Source: an uncultured Elusimicrobium sp. (GTDB taxonomy: Bacteria; Elusimicrobiota; Endomicrobiia; Endomicrobiales; Endomicrobiaceae). From it: a stretch of 7,975 nt of DNA. Below the pieces are notes generated by a model that was not told the DNA's origin, made no database searches, and worked only from the letters and a program-made list of their open reading frames with translations. The DNA is taken from assembly GCA_902761395.1 (NCBI GenBank), contig CACWKJ010000045.1:1-7975 (forward strand), written 5' to 3'. This document shows positions 1-7,662 of this stretch, one piece after another (position 1 is the stretch's first letter; each line of letters opens with the position of its first letter). The translations under genes were made by a program, and so were the position numbers.

Positions 1-22
1 ATAATCTTTAGCTATTAAGGGT

Positions 23-96
23 GTCTCCGTAGCTCAATTGGATAGAGCAACTGCCTTCTAAGCAGTAGGTTACGTGTTCAACTCACGTCGGAGACG
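23..96 (+). tRNA. tRNA-Arg (anticodon TCT)
   Basis: A complete cloverleaf can be folded by eye. The acceptor stem is 23-29 with 89-95, the D stem GCTC/GAGC is 32-35 with 45-48, the anticodon stem is 50-54 with 62-66, and the T stem is 72-76 with 84-88, closing the loop TTCAACT. The seven-base anticodon loop at 55-61 places TCT at 57-59, which reads AGA and AGG arginine codons. AGA is the frequent arginine codon in the genes of this AT-rich window. The discriminator base is G96. The 3' CCA is not encoded, so it must be added after transcription. The gene lies 39 nt upstream of tRNA-His on the same strand, with no terminator between, so the two are probably co-transcribed. Confidence 0.97.
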
Positions 97-135
97 CTCA
101 ATGTTTTTTAGCTTGTAGCATTATTATAAATCGTT

Positions 136-210
136 GGTGGATGTAGCTCAGCTGGTTAGAGCGTCGCTCTGTGGAAGCGAAGGTCGTGGGTTCGAATCCC
201 ATTATCCACC
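136..210 (+). tRNA. tRNA-His (anticodon GTG)
   Basis: A full cloverleaf is visible. The acceptor stem is 137-143 with 203-209, the D stem is 146-149 with 159-162, the anticodon stem is 164-168 with 176-180, and the T stem is 186-190 with 198-202 around the loop TTCGAAT. The anticodon loop at 169-175 gives GTG at 171-173, which is histidine. The extra G at 136 (G-1) can pair with C210 (position 73). This is the usual identity element for histidyl-tRNA synthetase, and here it is encoded in the gene. The CCA tail is not encoded. It is probably the second and last member of a short tRNA operon that ends at the palindrome at 247-284. Confidence 0.97.
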
Positions 211-246
211 CGTTAGTATATCATGCGAACTTTATAAATAAATTAT

Positions 247-284
247 AAAACAGTTGATTTAATATTAAATCAACTGTTTTTTTT
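247..284 (+). terminator. Intrinsic terminator after the tRNA pair
   Basis: Positions 247-280 form a perfect 34-nt palindrome whose two halves meet between 263 and 264. The core CAGTTGATTTAA pairs with TTAAATCAACTG, and the flanking AAAA pairs with TTTT. A run of eight T (277-284) follows the core, as expected for a Rho-independent terminator. The stem is AT-rich with only a few G-C pairs, in line with the base composition here. It lies 36 nt after tRNA-His, so it most likely ends the tRNA transcript. The A run on the left side means it could also act weakly on the opposite strand, but no gene on that strand is seen here. Confidence 0.85.
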
Positions 285-304
285 GTCGAAATACTATTAA
301 AATA

Positions 305-333
305 TTTAAAATTATTATTGATTTTTGTATAAC
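305..333 (+). promoter_or_regulatory. Candidate sigma-70-type promoter for the macroglobulin-pbpC operon
   Basis: TTTAAA at 305-310 and TATAAC at 328-333 are separated by 17 bp. They match the -35 consensus in four of six positions and the -10 consensus in five of six. Transcription would start near 340 and leave a leader of about 75 nt before the start codon. A second possibility is TATAAA at 378-383 with TTAACT at 353-358 (19-bp spacing), giving a leader of about 26 nt. The region is so AT-rich that such matches arise easily, so the choice between them is uncertain. A promoter somewhere in 285-400 is expected because the tRNA terminator lies just upstream. I see no operator repeat or riboswitch fold in this leader. 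Confidence 0.3.
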
Positions 334-400
334 AAATAATGTAGAACATAAATTAACTTAATAAATATTCGAAAACATATAAACTACGGTTAATAATTAA

Positions 401-406
401 AAGGAG
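401..406 (+). promoter_or_regulatory. Ribosome binding site of the macroglobulin gene
   Basis: AAGGAG is a strong Shine-Dalgarno sequence lying 9 nt before the ATG at 416. It fixes the start of the large gene. The next gene, pbpC, has nothing comparable. Confidence 0.85.
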
Positions 407-415
407 AATTTATAT

Positions 416-3400
416 ATGAAGAAAATAATCGGATTGATTTTGGGTGTCATTTGTGTATCAAGTTTTGCTTTTTTTTATTTCTCTCAAAAAAACGATAAAA
501 TAAGTTTGGAAATTTCTCAGCCGGAGATAACAAAAATATCTTTGGATGAAGATAATAACAGTGTTTTATCCAACCCCGATAAGGTGTATATATACAATAT
601 ACCGAACGACGATATTTTTCTTCAAAGAGGGGATAATGTCTCCGATTACATAACCGTAAGTCCCGATTTAAGGGGAAAATGGATTTTGGAAAACGATAAA
701 CCCGACTTTTTAAAAATAGTTTTTACACCGGAAAAAGATTGGCTTGCAGATAAAAAATATAAAGTTTCAATAAACAAAAAAATATTTAAAAATCCGAAAA
801 AAATAAAAAATTTAAATTTAAGTTTTTCCACAAAGCCCAATAATGTTAATATAGAAGATTTTAGTTTATGGCACAGTGAAAAAGATTTGTCTTTATTCGG
901 CATAAAAGCTGTATTAAAATTTGATTTTCCCGTTGAAGAACCGGAAATTGTGTTAAGTTATAATAAGAAAGAAGTAAAACCGAAAATTACTTTCGACCAA
1001 TATAAAAGATATTGCTTTATAAATTATGAACCGATACAATTGCTCGACACTAAACAAACTGCGGAATTAAAAGTTCTTGATAAGAAAAAAGAGTTGGTAA
1101 TTCCTGAAATGAGTGAGTTCTTTAAATTGAACGAAATAACAACGGATATTGTCGGAAAAGATGAAAATGCCGCACAGGCAATAATTATGGAATTCAGTGA
1201 TTTTGTTTCCGCCGAAGAAGTGGAAAAAAATGTTGAAGTATATTTGTTGCCCGGTAATATCAATTGGAACGAAAAAACTTTAAAGTATGCCGAAGATTCT
1301 TTGAAGAAATCCGAAAAAATTACAGTAAAAGCTATGCCGCAGGATGCCGCGGGAACGATAGTTGCTCTTAAATATAATAAGCCTTTGTATAACAGATATT
1401 TATATATCAAATTAAAAAATACCGTAAAGAGCAAAAGCAATTACAATTTAAAAGAAACTAAAGCTTATATAGAACCGATAAAAAATTATGAAACGGAGTT
1501 AAAGTTTATCGGTTACGGTAATGTTTTGGCTGCTTCCGGAGATAAAAACTTAACTATATATTCCAGATTGTTGGATAGTGTTGAAGTAACGGTTTCAAGA
1601 ATTTTTCCTGACAGACTAAACTTGTTTGTTTCTCAAAATTTTTACAGAACAAACAGTTTTTACGGCTATTATAATAATGATGATTATGCAAGCGATTACG
1701 GTTATTACTACGATCCGGGAATTCAAGATAAAGATATTGCCGAAGTGTTTACCGAAAGAATAAGACTTGTAAGCAGTCCAAATGTGAATTATTCATCAAT
1801 AGATTTAAGTAAATATATAAATAACGGTAAACTCGGCTTGTTCAATGTTGAAATATACGGTAACGGAATTAAACGTAAAAAATTTATTTTAATTTCCGAT
1901 ATAGGAATAATCTATAAAAAGGATGTTGATAACAGAATAAAAGTTTTTTGTGTTTCTGTTTCATCCGGTTTGCCTTTGGACGGTGCAAGAGTTTGTCTGC
2001 TTGCAAGAAACGGAACAGAACTTGTTGTTAAAAATACCGATTCCAACGGTACTTGCGAATTTGAAGATATTTCGGCTTTTGTTAACGAAAAAGATCCTGA
2101 AGCCATAGTTGTAAGAGGTAACAATGATGTTGCCTTTATTCCTATAGACAGAGGTGCCAGAGATATCGTATATTCAAAATACGATACAAGCGGAAGATCT
2201 GTAAGAGATATGAGATATAAACAGGCGGATTCTTATATTTTTACCGACAGGGGAATTTATAAACCGGGTGAAAAAGTAAAGTTTTCCGTAATTTTAATGA
2301 ATGAAAATAAAACTGCTCTTAAAGGCTTTCCGATAAAAATTGAAATTGAAGATTGTGACGGCAGAACGGTATTTAATAAAACAATTTCTTCATCATCCGA
2401 CGGATTCAATGAATCCGAATTCCAATCACAAACTACATCAAAAACAGGAACTTACAGAATAAATGTTTATAACGCCTCCTCGAAAAAAGGTGATTATTAC
2501 TCGAAATTTCTTTCAAGTTGCGAATTTAAAATAGAAGAATTTAAAGAAGATAAGTTAAAGATACAAACCTCTGTTGAGGGCGGTTCGCATAAAGGTTGGC
2601 AATCTTTTGAAGGCCTTTCCGGTAAAGTAAATCTTCAAAACCTTTACGGCATTCCCGCACAGGGGAACGAAGTAAAAGCATCCGTATCTTTATACCCGTA
2701 CAAATTTCATTTTGAAGAATATAAAGATTTTACATTTTCGGATATTTCTTTAGATAATAAAGTAAAAATAAAACCCGTTCAAGATAACCTTGAAACAAAG
2801 AAAACATCTTCGACAGGTGAAGTTTCTTACGATTTTTCTTTTTCGAAATATGAAGCGGGAACTTACAGATTATTGTTTTGTGCTGAAGGATTTGAACGTG
2901 AAAGCGGTTCAAGTGTAAAATCAGCTTCGCAGCAGTTAATTTCTCCGAATAAATATATTGTAGGATACAAAACATTAAGTGACCTTAACTTTATAGATAA
3001 AAATGCAAAAACGGTTATTAAATTTATTGCCGTTGATAATGATTTGAAAAAGATAAGTTTGAATAAACTTAAATTAAAAACTTACAACCTTCAATATGTA
3101 TCAGTTCCCGTAAAAGAGTATAACGGCAGATACAAATATCATTCCGTAAAACAGGAAAAAGAAGTTTCAAGCAAAAATTTTGCCATATCCGAAAATTCTA
3201 CCGATTTCAGTATTGATACATCTGTTTCCGGAAACTACAAAATTGAAATTATTGATGAAAACGGAACAATTCTTTTAAGTATGGAATATGTTGTTGCAGG
3301 TAATTCGAATCTTGGTTCTCAATTGGAAAAAAATTCTGAATTGTTTATAAATTTACGTAACGATAACATAAAACGCGGCGGGGAATTGGAATTTAATGTT

Positions 3401-5935
3401 ACCGCTCCTTTTACCGGAGTAGGATTAATTACAATCGAAAAAGATAAAGTTTATGCTTATAAATGGTTTAATATGGATACAAACAGCAAACTTTGCAAAA
3501 TAACCGTTCCGGAAAACATTGATGACGGAGCATACTTAAATGTTTCTGTTTTGAAATCCAAAAATTCAAAAGAAGTATTTTTAAATCCTCACAGTTACGC
3601 TTTAAAATATTTTAAAATCGCATCAGATACGAAAAAAGAAGTAAAGCCGAAAATAACAGTCCCGGAACTTGTAAAACCGGGTTCCGAGCTTAAAATAGAA
3701 TATTCAACATCGGAACCTGCCAGAATTATTCTTTACGGAGTTGATGAAGGAATATTGCAGGTAGCAAAATATAAAACTCCCGATCCTTTATCTTATTTCT
3801 TCAGAAAACCGGCACTTGATGTAACTTCGTACCAAACATTGGATTTGTTCTTACCTGAATTTTCCGTAATAAAGGAAGTTTACGGTATCGGCGGCGGTAC
3901 GGGATTTGATTCCGAAGCGGAAGCTCTTTTAAATGCCGGACTTAATCCCTTTAAAAGACAATCGTTGGCTCCGGTAGTTTTCTGGTCGGGAATAATTGAC
4001 AGTGATAAAACACCTAAAAAATATACGTATAATGTTCCGGATTATTTTAACGGACGTTTAAAAATTATGTGTGTTGCCGTAGGTAAAAAGACTTCTTTCG
4101 GCAGCAGCGAGAAATCCGTTATTGTAAGAGCTCCGATAGTTTTGTCGGCGGGAGCACCTGTTGTCGCGGCTCCTTCGGACGTTTTTGATGTTACGTTAAA
4201 AATTACAAACAGTAAAGAAGATTCCAAAGCCGGCGATTTTGAAGCTGTAATTTCTGTTTCGGATAATTTGGAAGTGTCGGGAGATAAAACAAAAACTGTT
4301 CATGTAGAATACGGTAAAGAAGATACTTTGACCTTTAAAGTTAAAGCGCTTGATAAGTTGGGAAATGCGGAAATTAAGTTTAATGTTACAGATAAACTTT
4401 CGGACGGTAAAGCAAAAATAACTTCCGCATTAAGTATTCGTCCTGCAAGTGTTTATGCAACGGATGTTACCGTAGGTGAAAGTAAAACCGAAAATTTCGA
4501 AGTTAAAAACTTTACAAATGTTGACACTTATAACGAATTTTACGATAAAAATATTGTTGTATCAAACAGTCCTTTGGTTGTAGCTTTCGGGTTGGAAAAA
4601 TATTTGGAAAAATTCCCTCACGGATGTACGGAACAGCTTACAAGTCAAACTTATTCTTCTATAGCTTTATACGGACTTACGGAAGAAAACAGAACAATAT
4701 TTAAACGTTACATTGAAAAGTTAGCTCCGAGACAAAGAGTTGACGGCGGTTTTTCTCCGTGGCCCGATTATGAAGGAGTCAGTGATTATGTTTCGTTGTA
4801 TGTATTGCAATTCCTTACCGATGCACAAAGTTTGGGATATGAAGTTCCCGGTGTAATGTTGAAGAAATTGTTGGATTGGGCAAGGAATTTTATTAAAGAG
4901 CCTAACGATAAATATGAAGCGGATATGCAGGCCGAAGCGCTTTATCTTTTGGCAAGAAACGCTATAGTTTTAACGGGACAAATATCCAAGTTGGAAGATT
5001 ATTTTGATAATAATGTTAAAAATTGGGCGGGAACAATATCGGGAGCATACATTGCTTCTACTTACAGATTGTTACAGAACGAAGATAAGGCACAGGATAT
5101 AATAAAGAAATTTAAAGTTAAAGCCGAGAAAAATGATAATCAGGTTTATTCCGATTATGATTCCGACTTTGTGAGAAATTTAACATATGTTTATCTTGTA
5201 TCAAAACATTTCCCGGAAATGTTAAATAATCCTGAGATTGCAAAGATAATACAAAATGCCATGGATAACATTGTGAACAAAAATTATAATACTTTAAGTT
5301 CCGCAAAGACTGTTCTGGCGGTTGCCGCTTATTCAACAGCTAATAAAGATAAAGATGATAATATAGAAATTTTCATTGACGGACAAAAGACTGAAAGAAC
5401 ACAAAACAAACTCGGATTTATGCAGGCGGCAATTCCGGCCAAAGCAAAGAATATAAGTGTGAAATCAAATACCACAGGTTCACTCGGATTGTTTTATGCA
5501 ATAACACAACAGGGTTTTTTTAAAGATAAGAAACAAAACATATCAAAAGGTTTGCAAATTGATAAAAAATATTTTGATAAAGACGGAAACGAAACCAACC
5601 TTGTTAGAGTAGGGGACGAAATCAAAGTTAAAATTACCATCAAAACAACAGACAAAAAATATGTATCAAATATGGTTGTAACGGACTTGTTACCCGGCGG
5701 ATTAAGTATTGTCCCCGGAAGTTTAAACGGTACATTTGACAGTTTTGATATCAGAGAAGACAGATTATTAATTTATACATCCGTCGGTTCGGAACCCAAA
5801 GAGTTTTCTTATGAAGCAAAAGCTGTTGCTTCGGGAAGTTTTGTTTTGCCTGCGGTTGAAGCTTGTCATTTGTACGATTTAAACAGATATGCCGTTTCAA
5901 GCGAATCCGTATTTAAAGTAAATCCGCGCAAGTAG
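416..5935 (+). CDS. yfhM: Bacterial alpha-2-macroglobulin, thioester-containing (YfhM type)
   Basis: This 1839-residue protein is a bacterial alpha-2-macroglobulin, a periplasmic protease trap. Residues 4-22 are a hydrophobic N-terminal segment. A Big_5-like beta domain follows (about 50-140), then further macroglobulin beta domains, including an MG2-type domain at about 600-715 with TDRGIYKPGE (610-619). The bait-region-type domain lies at about 1075-1160 (GVDEGIL, then TPDPLSYFF), and the central A2M domain at about 1180-1280. The thioester motif GCTEQ has Cys1404 and Gln1407 as the cross-linking pair and begins an alpha-helical thioester domain (DGGFSPW at 1443-1449). The C-terminal beta domain (about 1730-1835) carries VVTDLLPGG. 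It is longer than E. coli YfhM, about 1650 residues. It precedes pbpC by 26 nt, the classical pairing of this family; YfaS-type relatives lack the thioester. There is no clear lipobox, so it is probably held by an uncleaved anchor. The family is certain; the exact subfamily name follows from the thioester and the neighbour. Confidence 0.93.
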   Translation: MKKIIGLILGVICVSSFAFFYFSQKNDKISLEISQPEITKISLDEDNNSVLSNPDKVYIYNIPNDDIFLQRGDNVSDYITVSPDLRGKWILENDKPDFLKIVFTPEKDWLADKKYKVSINKKIFKNPKKIKNLNLSFSTKPNNVNIEDFSLWHSEKDLSLFGIKAVLKFDFPVEEPEIVLSYNKKEVKPKITFDQYKRYCFINYEPIQLLDTKQTAELKVLDKKKELVIPEMSEFFKLNEITTDIVGKDENAAQAIIMEFSDFVSAEEVEKNVEVYLLPGNINWNEKTLKYAEDSLKKSEKITVKAMPQDAAGTIVALKYNKPLYNRYLYIKLKNTVKSKSNYNLKETKAYIEPIKNYETELKFIGYGNVLAASGDKNLTIYSRLLDSVEVTVSRIFPDRLNLFVSQNFYRTNSFYGYYNNDDYASDYGYYYDPGIQDKDIAEVFTERIRLVSSPNVNYSSIDLSKYINNGKLGLFNVEIYGNGIKRKKFILISDIGIIYKKDVDNRIKVFCVSVSSGLPLDGARVCLLARNGTELVVKNTDSNGTCEFEDISAFVNEKDPEAIVVRGNNDVAFIPIDRGARDIVYSKYDTSGRSVRDMRYKQADSYIFTDRGIYKPGEKVKFSVILMNENKTALKGFPIKIEIEDCDGRTVFNKTISSSSDGFNESEFQSQTTSKTGTYRINVYNASSKKGDYYSKFLSSCEFKIEEFKEDKLKIQTSVEGGSHKGWQSFEGLSGKVNLQNLYGIPAQGNEVKASVSLYPYKFHFEEYKDFTFSDISLDNKVKIKPVQDNLETKKTSSTGEVSYDFSFSKYEAGTYRLLFCAEGFERESGSSVKSASQQLISPNKYIVGYKTLSDLNFIDKNAKTVIKFIAVDNDLKKISLNKLKLKTYNLQYVSVPVKEYNGRYKYHSVKQEKEVSSKNFAISENSTDFSIDTSVSGNYKIEIIDENGTILLSMEYVVAGNSNLGSQLEKNSELFINLRNDNIKRGGELEFNVTAPFTGVGLITIEKDKVYAYKWFNMDTNSKLCKITVPENIDDGAYLNVSVLKSKNSKEVFLNPHSYALKYFKIASDTKKEVKPKITVPELVKPGSELKIEYSTSEPARIILYGVDEGILQVAKYKTPDPLSYFFRKPALDVTSYQTLDLFLPEFSVIKEVYGIGGGTGFDSEAEALLNAGLNPFKRQSLAPVVFWSGIIDSDKTPKKYTYNVPDYFNGRLKIMCVAVGKKTSFGSSEKSVIVRAPIVLSAGAPVVAAPSDVFDVTLKITNSKEDSKAGDFEAVISVSDNLEVSGDKTKTVHVEYGKEDTLTFKVKALDKLGNAEIKFNVTDKLSDGKAKITSALSIRPASVYATDVTVGESKTENFEVKNFTNVDTYNEFYDKNIVVSNSPLVVAFGLEKYLEKFPHGCTEQLTSQTYSSIALYGLTEENRTIFKRYIEKLAPRQRVDGGFSPWPDYEGVSDYVSLYVLQFLTDAQSLGYEVPGVMLKKLLDWARNFIKEPNDKYEADMQAEALYLLARNAIVLTGQISKLEDYFDNNVKNWAGTISGAYIASTYRLLQNEDKAQDIIKKFKVKAEKNDNQVYSDYDSDFVRNLTYVYLVSKHFPEMLNNPEIAKIIQNAMDNIVNKNYNTLSSAKTVLAVAAYSTANKDKDDNIEIFIDGQKTERTQNKLGFMQAAIPAKAKNISVKSNTTGSLGLFYAITQQGFFKDKKQNISKGLQIDKKYFDKDGNETNLVRVGDEIKVKITIKTTDKKYVSNMVVTDLLPGGLSIVPGSLNGTFDSFDIREDRLLIYTSVGSEPKEFSYEAKAVASGSFVLPAVEACHLYDLNRYAVSSESVFKVNPRK

Positions 5936-5961
5936 AAAACTGATTGATTTTAAGATTTGCT

Positions 5962-7662
5962 ATGTTAAACTTTTTTAAAAAATATGCCAAAAATATTATT
6001 GCTTTTATAATAATATGTTCGGTAATTGTTTTAATAATAAGATTTTTCCCGAGACCGAAAATCTTAAATGATTATACTTTTTCAAAATCATTTTTCTCGC
6101 GTGACGGGAAACTTTTACGTGTTACCGTTTCTTATGATGACAAATACAGGGTTTTTTATCCGTTAAACGAAATACCCGAACAAATTCAACAAGCGGTTTT
6201 GCTGTATGAAGATAAGAATTTTTATTTTCATATCGGTATAAATCCCATTTCTCTTTTAAGAGCAATAAAGACTACTTTTATATCAAAAAACGGAAAACAG
6301 GGTGCATCTACAATTACAATGCAAACCGTAAGAATCCTGTACAATTTAAATACCAAGACCGTTGTGGGAAAGCTTAAACAGATATTTTTGGCTTTATGGC
6401 TTGAAATGAGATATTCCAAAAAAGATATTTTGGAAGCATATTTCAACATAGCACCTTACGGTTATAATATTGAAGGTATAGGTGCCGCCTCTTTGATTTA
6501 TTTTAATAAAAGGTTAAAAGATTTGGAGTTGCATGAACAACTTACGCTTGCCGTTATTCCGCAAAATCCGAATATCAGAAGACCGTCCTTAAAAACCGGA
6601 TTTGAAAAAATGAAAGTTGCAAGAAAAATATTGTACGACAAATGGAAAAAGAAATACCCTCAATCAAAAAACAAAGAGCATTTTTTTGATATGCCGATGG
6701 ATATAAAAAGTCCCAAAGAACTTCCGTTTTATGTTCCGCATGTTGTAAATTATTTGAACTCAAAAATAAATAAAAACGAAATTTATACAACTATAGATTT
6801 AAAACTTCAAATGTTGTTTGAACAATATATAAAAAAATATATAGACAGAAACAGTTCGTTGGGTATAAAAAATGCTTCCGTATTGTTAGTGAACACAAAA
6901 ACAATGCAGGCGGAAGTTGCCGTTGGATCTGCCGATTTTTTTAATAACGATATTTTGGGACAAATCGACGGGGTAAGAGCCAAAAGAATGGCCGGTTCCG
7001 TATTAAAAACTTTTATTTACGGTTTGGCTTTGGAGAACGGACTTATTTGTCCGACAACATTATTAAAAGATACATTTCATTATTTTTCCATTTATGCACC
7101 GGAAAACTCGGACAGACAATTTGCGGGACCTGTTTTTGCGCAGGATGCTTTGGTTAACAGCAGAAACATTCCTGCAATAAAACTTTTGCAGGATATCGGT
7201 ATAGAAACTTTTTTAAATCTTCTTAAAACCGCCGGTATAACAAAACTTAAATCCGCCGAACATTACGGTGTAAGTGCCGCGATAGGAACTATAGATGTTT
7301 CCGTTGAAGAAGTTGCGAAATTATATTCTTCTTTATTGAACGGGGGAAAAACGGAAGAAATAAAATATGTCATGGATGACAAAAAAGAATCCGATACGGA
7401 AAGTGATAAAACAATATTTTCAAAAGAAACGGCATTTATTTTGTTTGATATGTTGTCACACAATCCCGCTCCGCAAAATTTTAATATAAAAGATAAATAC
7501 GGTAACAACATAAAAGTCGCATGGAAAACAGGAACATCTTATTGCTTTAAAGATGCTTGGGCGGCCGGAGCATTCGGCGATTATGTTTTGGTTGTTTGGG
7601 TCGGCAATTTTTCCGGAGAAAGTAATTCCAATTTCTGGGGAAGGACTGCAGCCGGAAATTGA
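5962..7662 (+). CDS. pbpC: Penicillin-binding protein 1C, main part before a frameshift
   Basis: PBP1C is a bifunctional peptidoglycan synthase of the inner membrane. In ATG numbering (566 residues), a membrane segment spans about 11-27. The GT51 glycosyltransferase follows: EDKNFYFHIG with catalytic Glu83, GASTITMQTVR (114-124), KLKQIFLALWLE, then KKDILEAYFNIAPYG and RRP. The transpeptidase domain has all three motifs: SVLK with nucleophile Ser346, SRN (400-402) and KTGTS (522-526). The variants TMQ and SVLK followed by T fit PBP1C rather than PBP1A. The frame ends at 7660-7662, six codons after GRTA begins (GRTAAGN), and the family's C-terminal domain continues in another frame. The frame is also open from a TTG at 5944, but ATG 5962 lies right before the hydrophobic anchor and is preferred. 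Neither start has a strong ribosome binding site, so translation may be coupled to the upstream gene. Both catalytic domains are nearly complete, so the truncated product might still be active; this is inference. Confidence 0.9.
   Translation: MLNFFKKYAKNIIAFIIICSVIVLIIRFFPRPKILNDYTFSKSFFSRDGKLLRVTVSYDDKYRVFYPLNEIPEQIQQAVLLYEDKNFYFHIGINPISLLRAIKTTFISKNGKQGASTITMQTVRILYNLNTKTVVGKLKQIFLALWLEMRYSKKDILEAYFNIAPYGYNIEGIGAASLIYFNKRLKDLELHEQLTLAVIPQNPNIRRPSLKTGFEKMKVARKILYDKWKKKYPQSKNKEHFFDMPMDIKSPKELPFYVPHVVNYLNSKINKNEIYTTIDLKLQMLFEQYIKKYIDRNSSLGIKNASVLLVNTKTMQAEVAVGSADFFNNDILGQIDGVRAKRMAGSVLKTFIYGLALENGLICPTTLLKDTFHYFSIYAPENSDRQFAGPVFAQDALVNSRNIPAIKLLQDIGIETFLNLLKTAGITKLKSAEHYGVSAAIGTIDVSVEEVAKLYSSLLNGGKTEEIKYVMDDKKESDTESDKTIFSKETAFILFDMLSHNPAPQNFNIKDKYGNNIKVAWKTGTSYCFKDAWAAGAFGDYVLVVWVGNFSGESNSNFWGRTAAGN

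Noticed and set aside
1..284. tRNA genes as a possible integration site of a mobile element.
   Set aside because: There is no integrase gene and no direct repeat of a tRNA 3' end within the window. The genes downstream look like ordinary chromosomal envelope genes.
5944..5961. TTG at 5944 as the start of pbpC.
   Set aside because: It has no Shine-Dalgarno and adds only six residues. ATG 5962 lies directly before the basic-hydrophobic anchor, as is usual for PBP1C. The TTG cannot be fully excluded.
646..7511. Several open frames of 60-140 codons on the minus strand inside the two large genes.
   Set aside because: They lie wholly opposite strongly supported coding sequence, have no recognisable domains, and no ribosome binding site or promoter was evident. 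They are shadows of the real genes.
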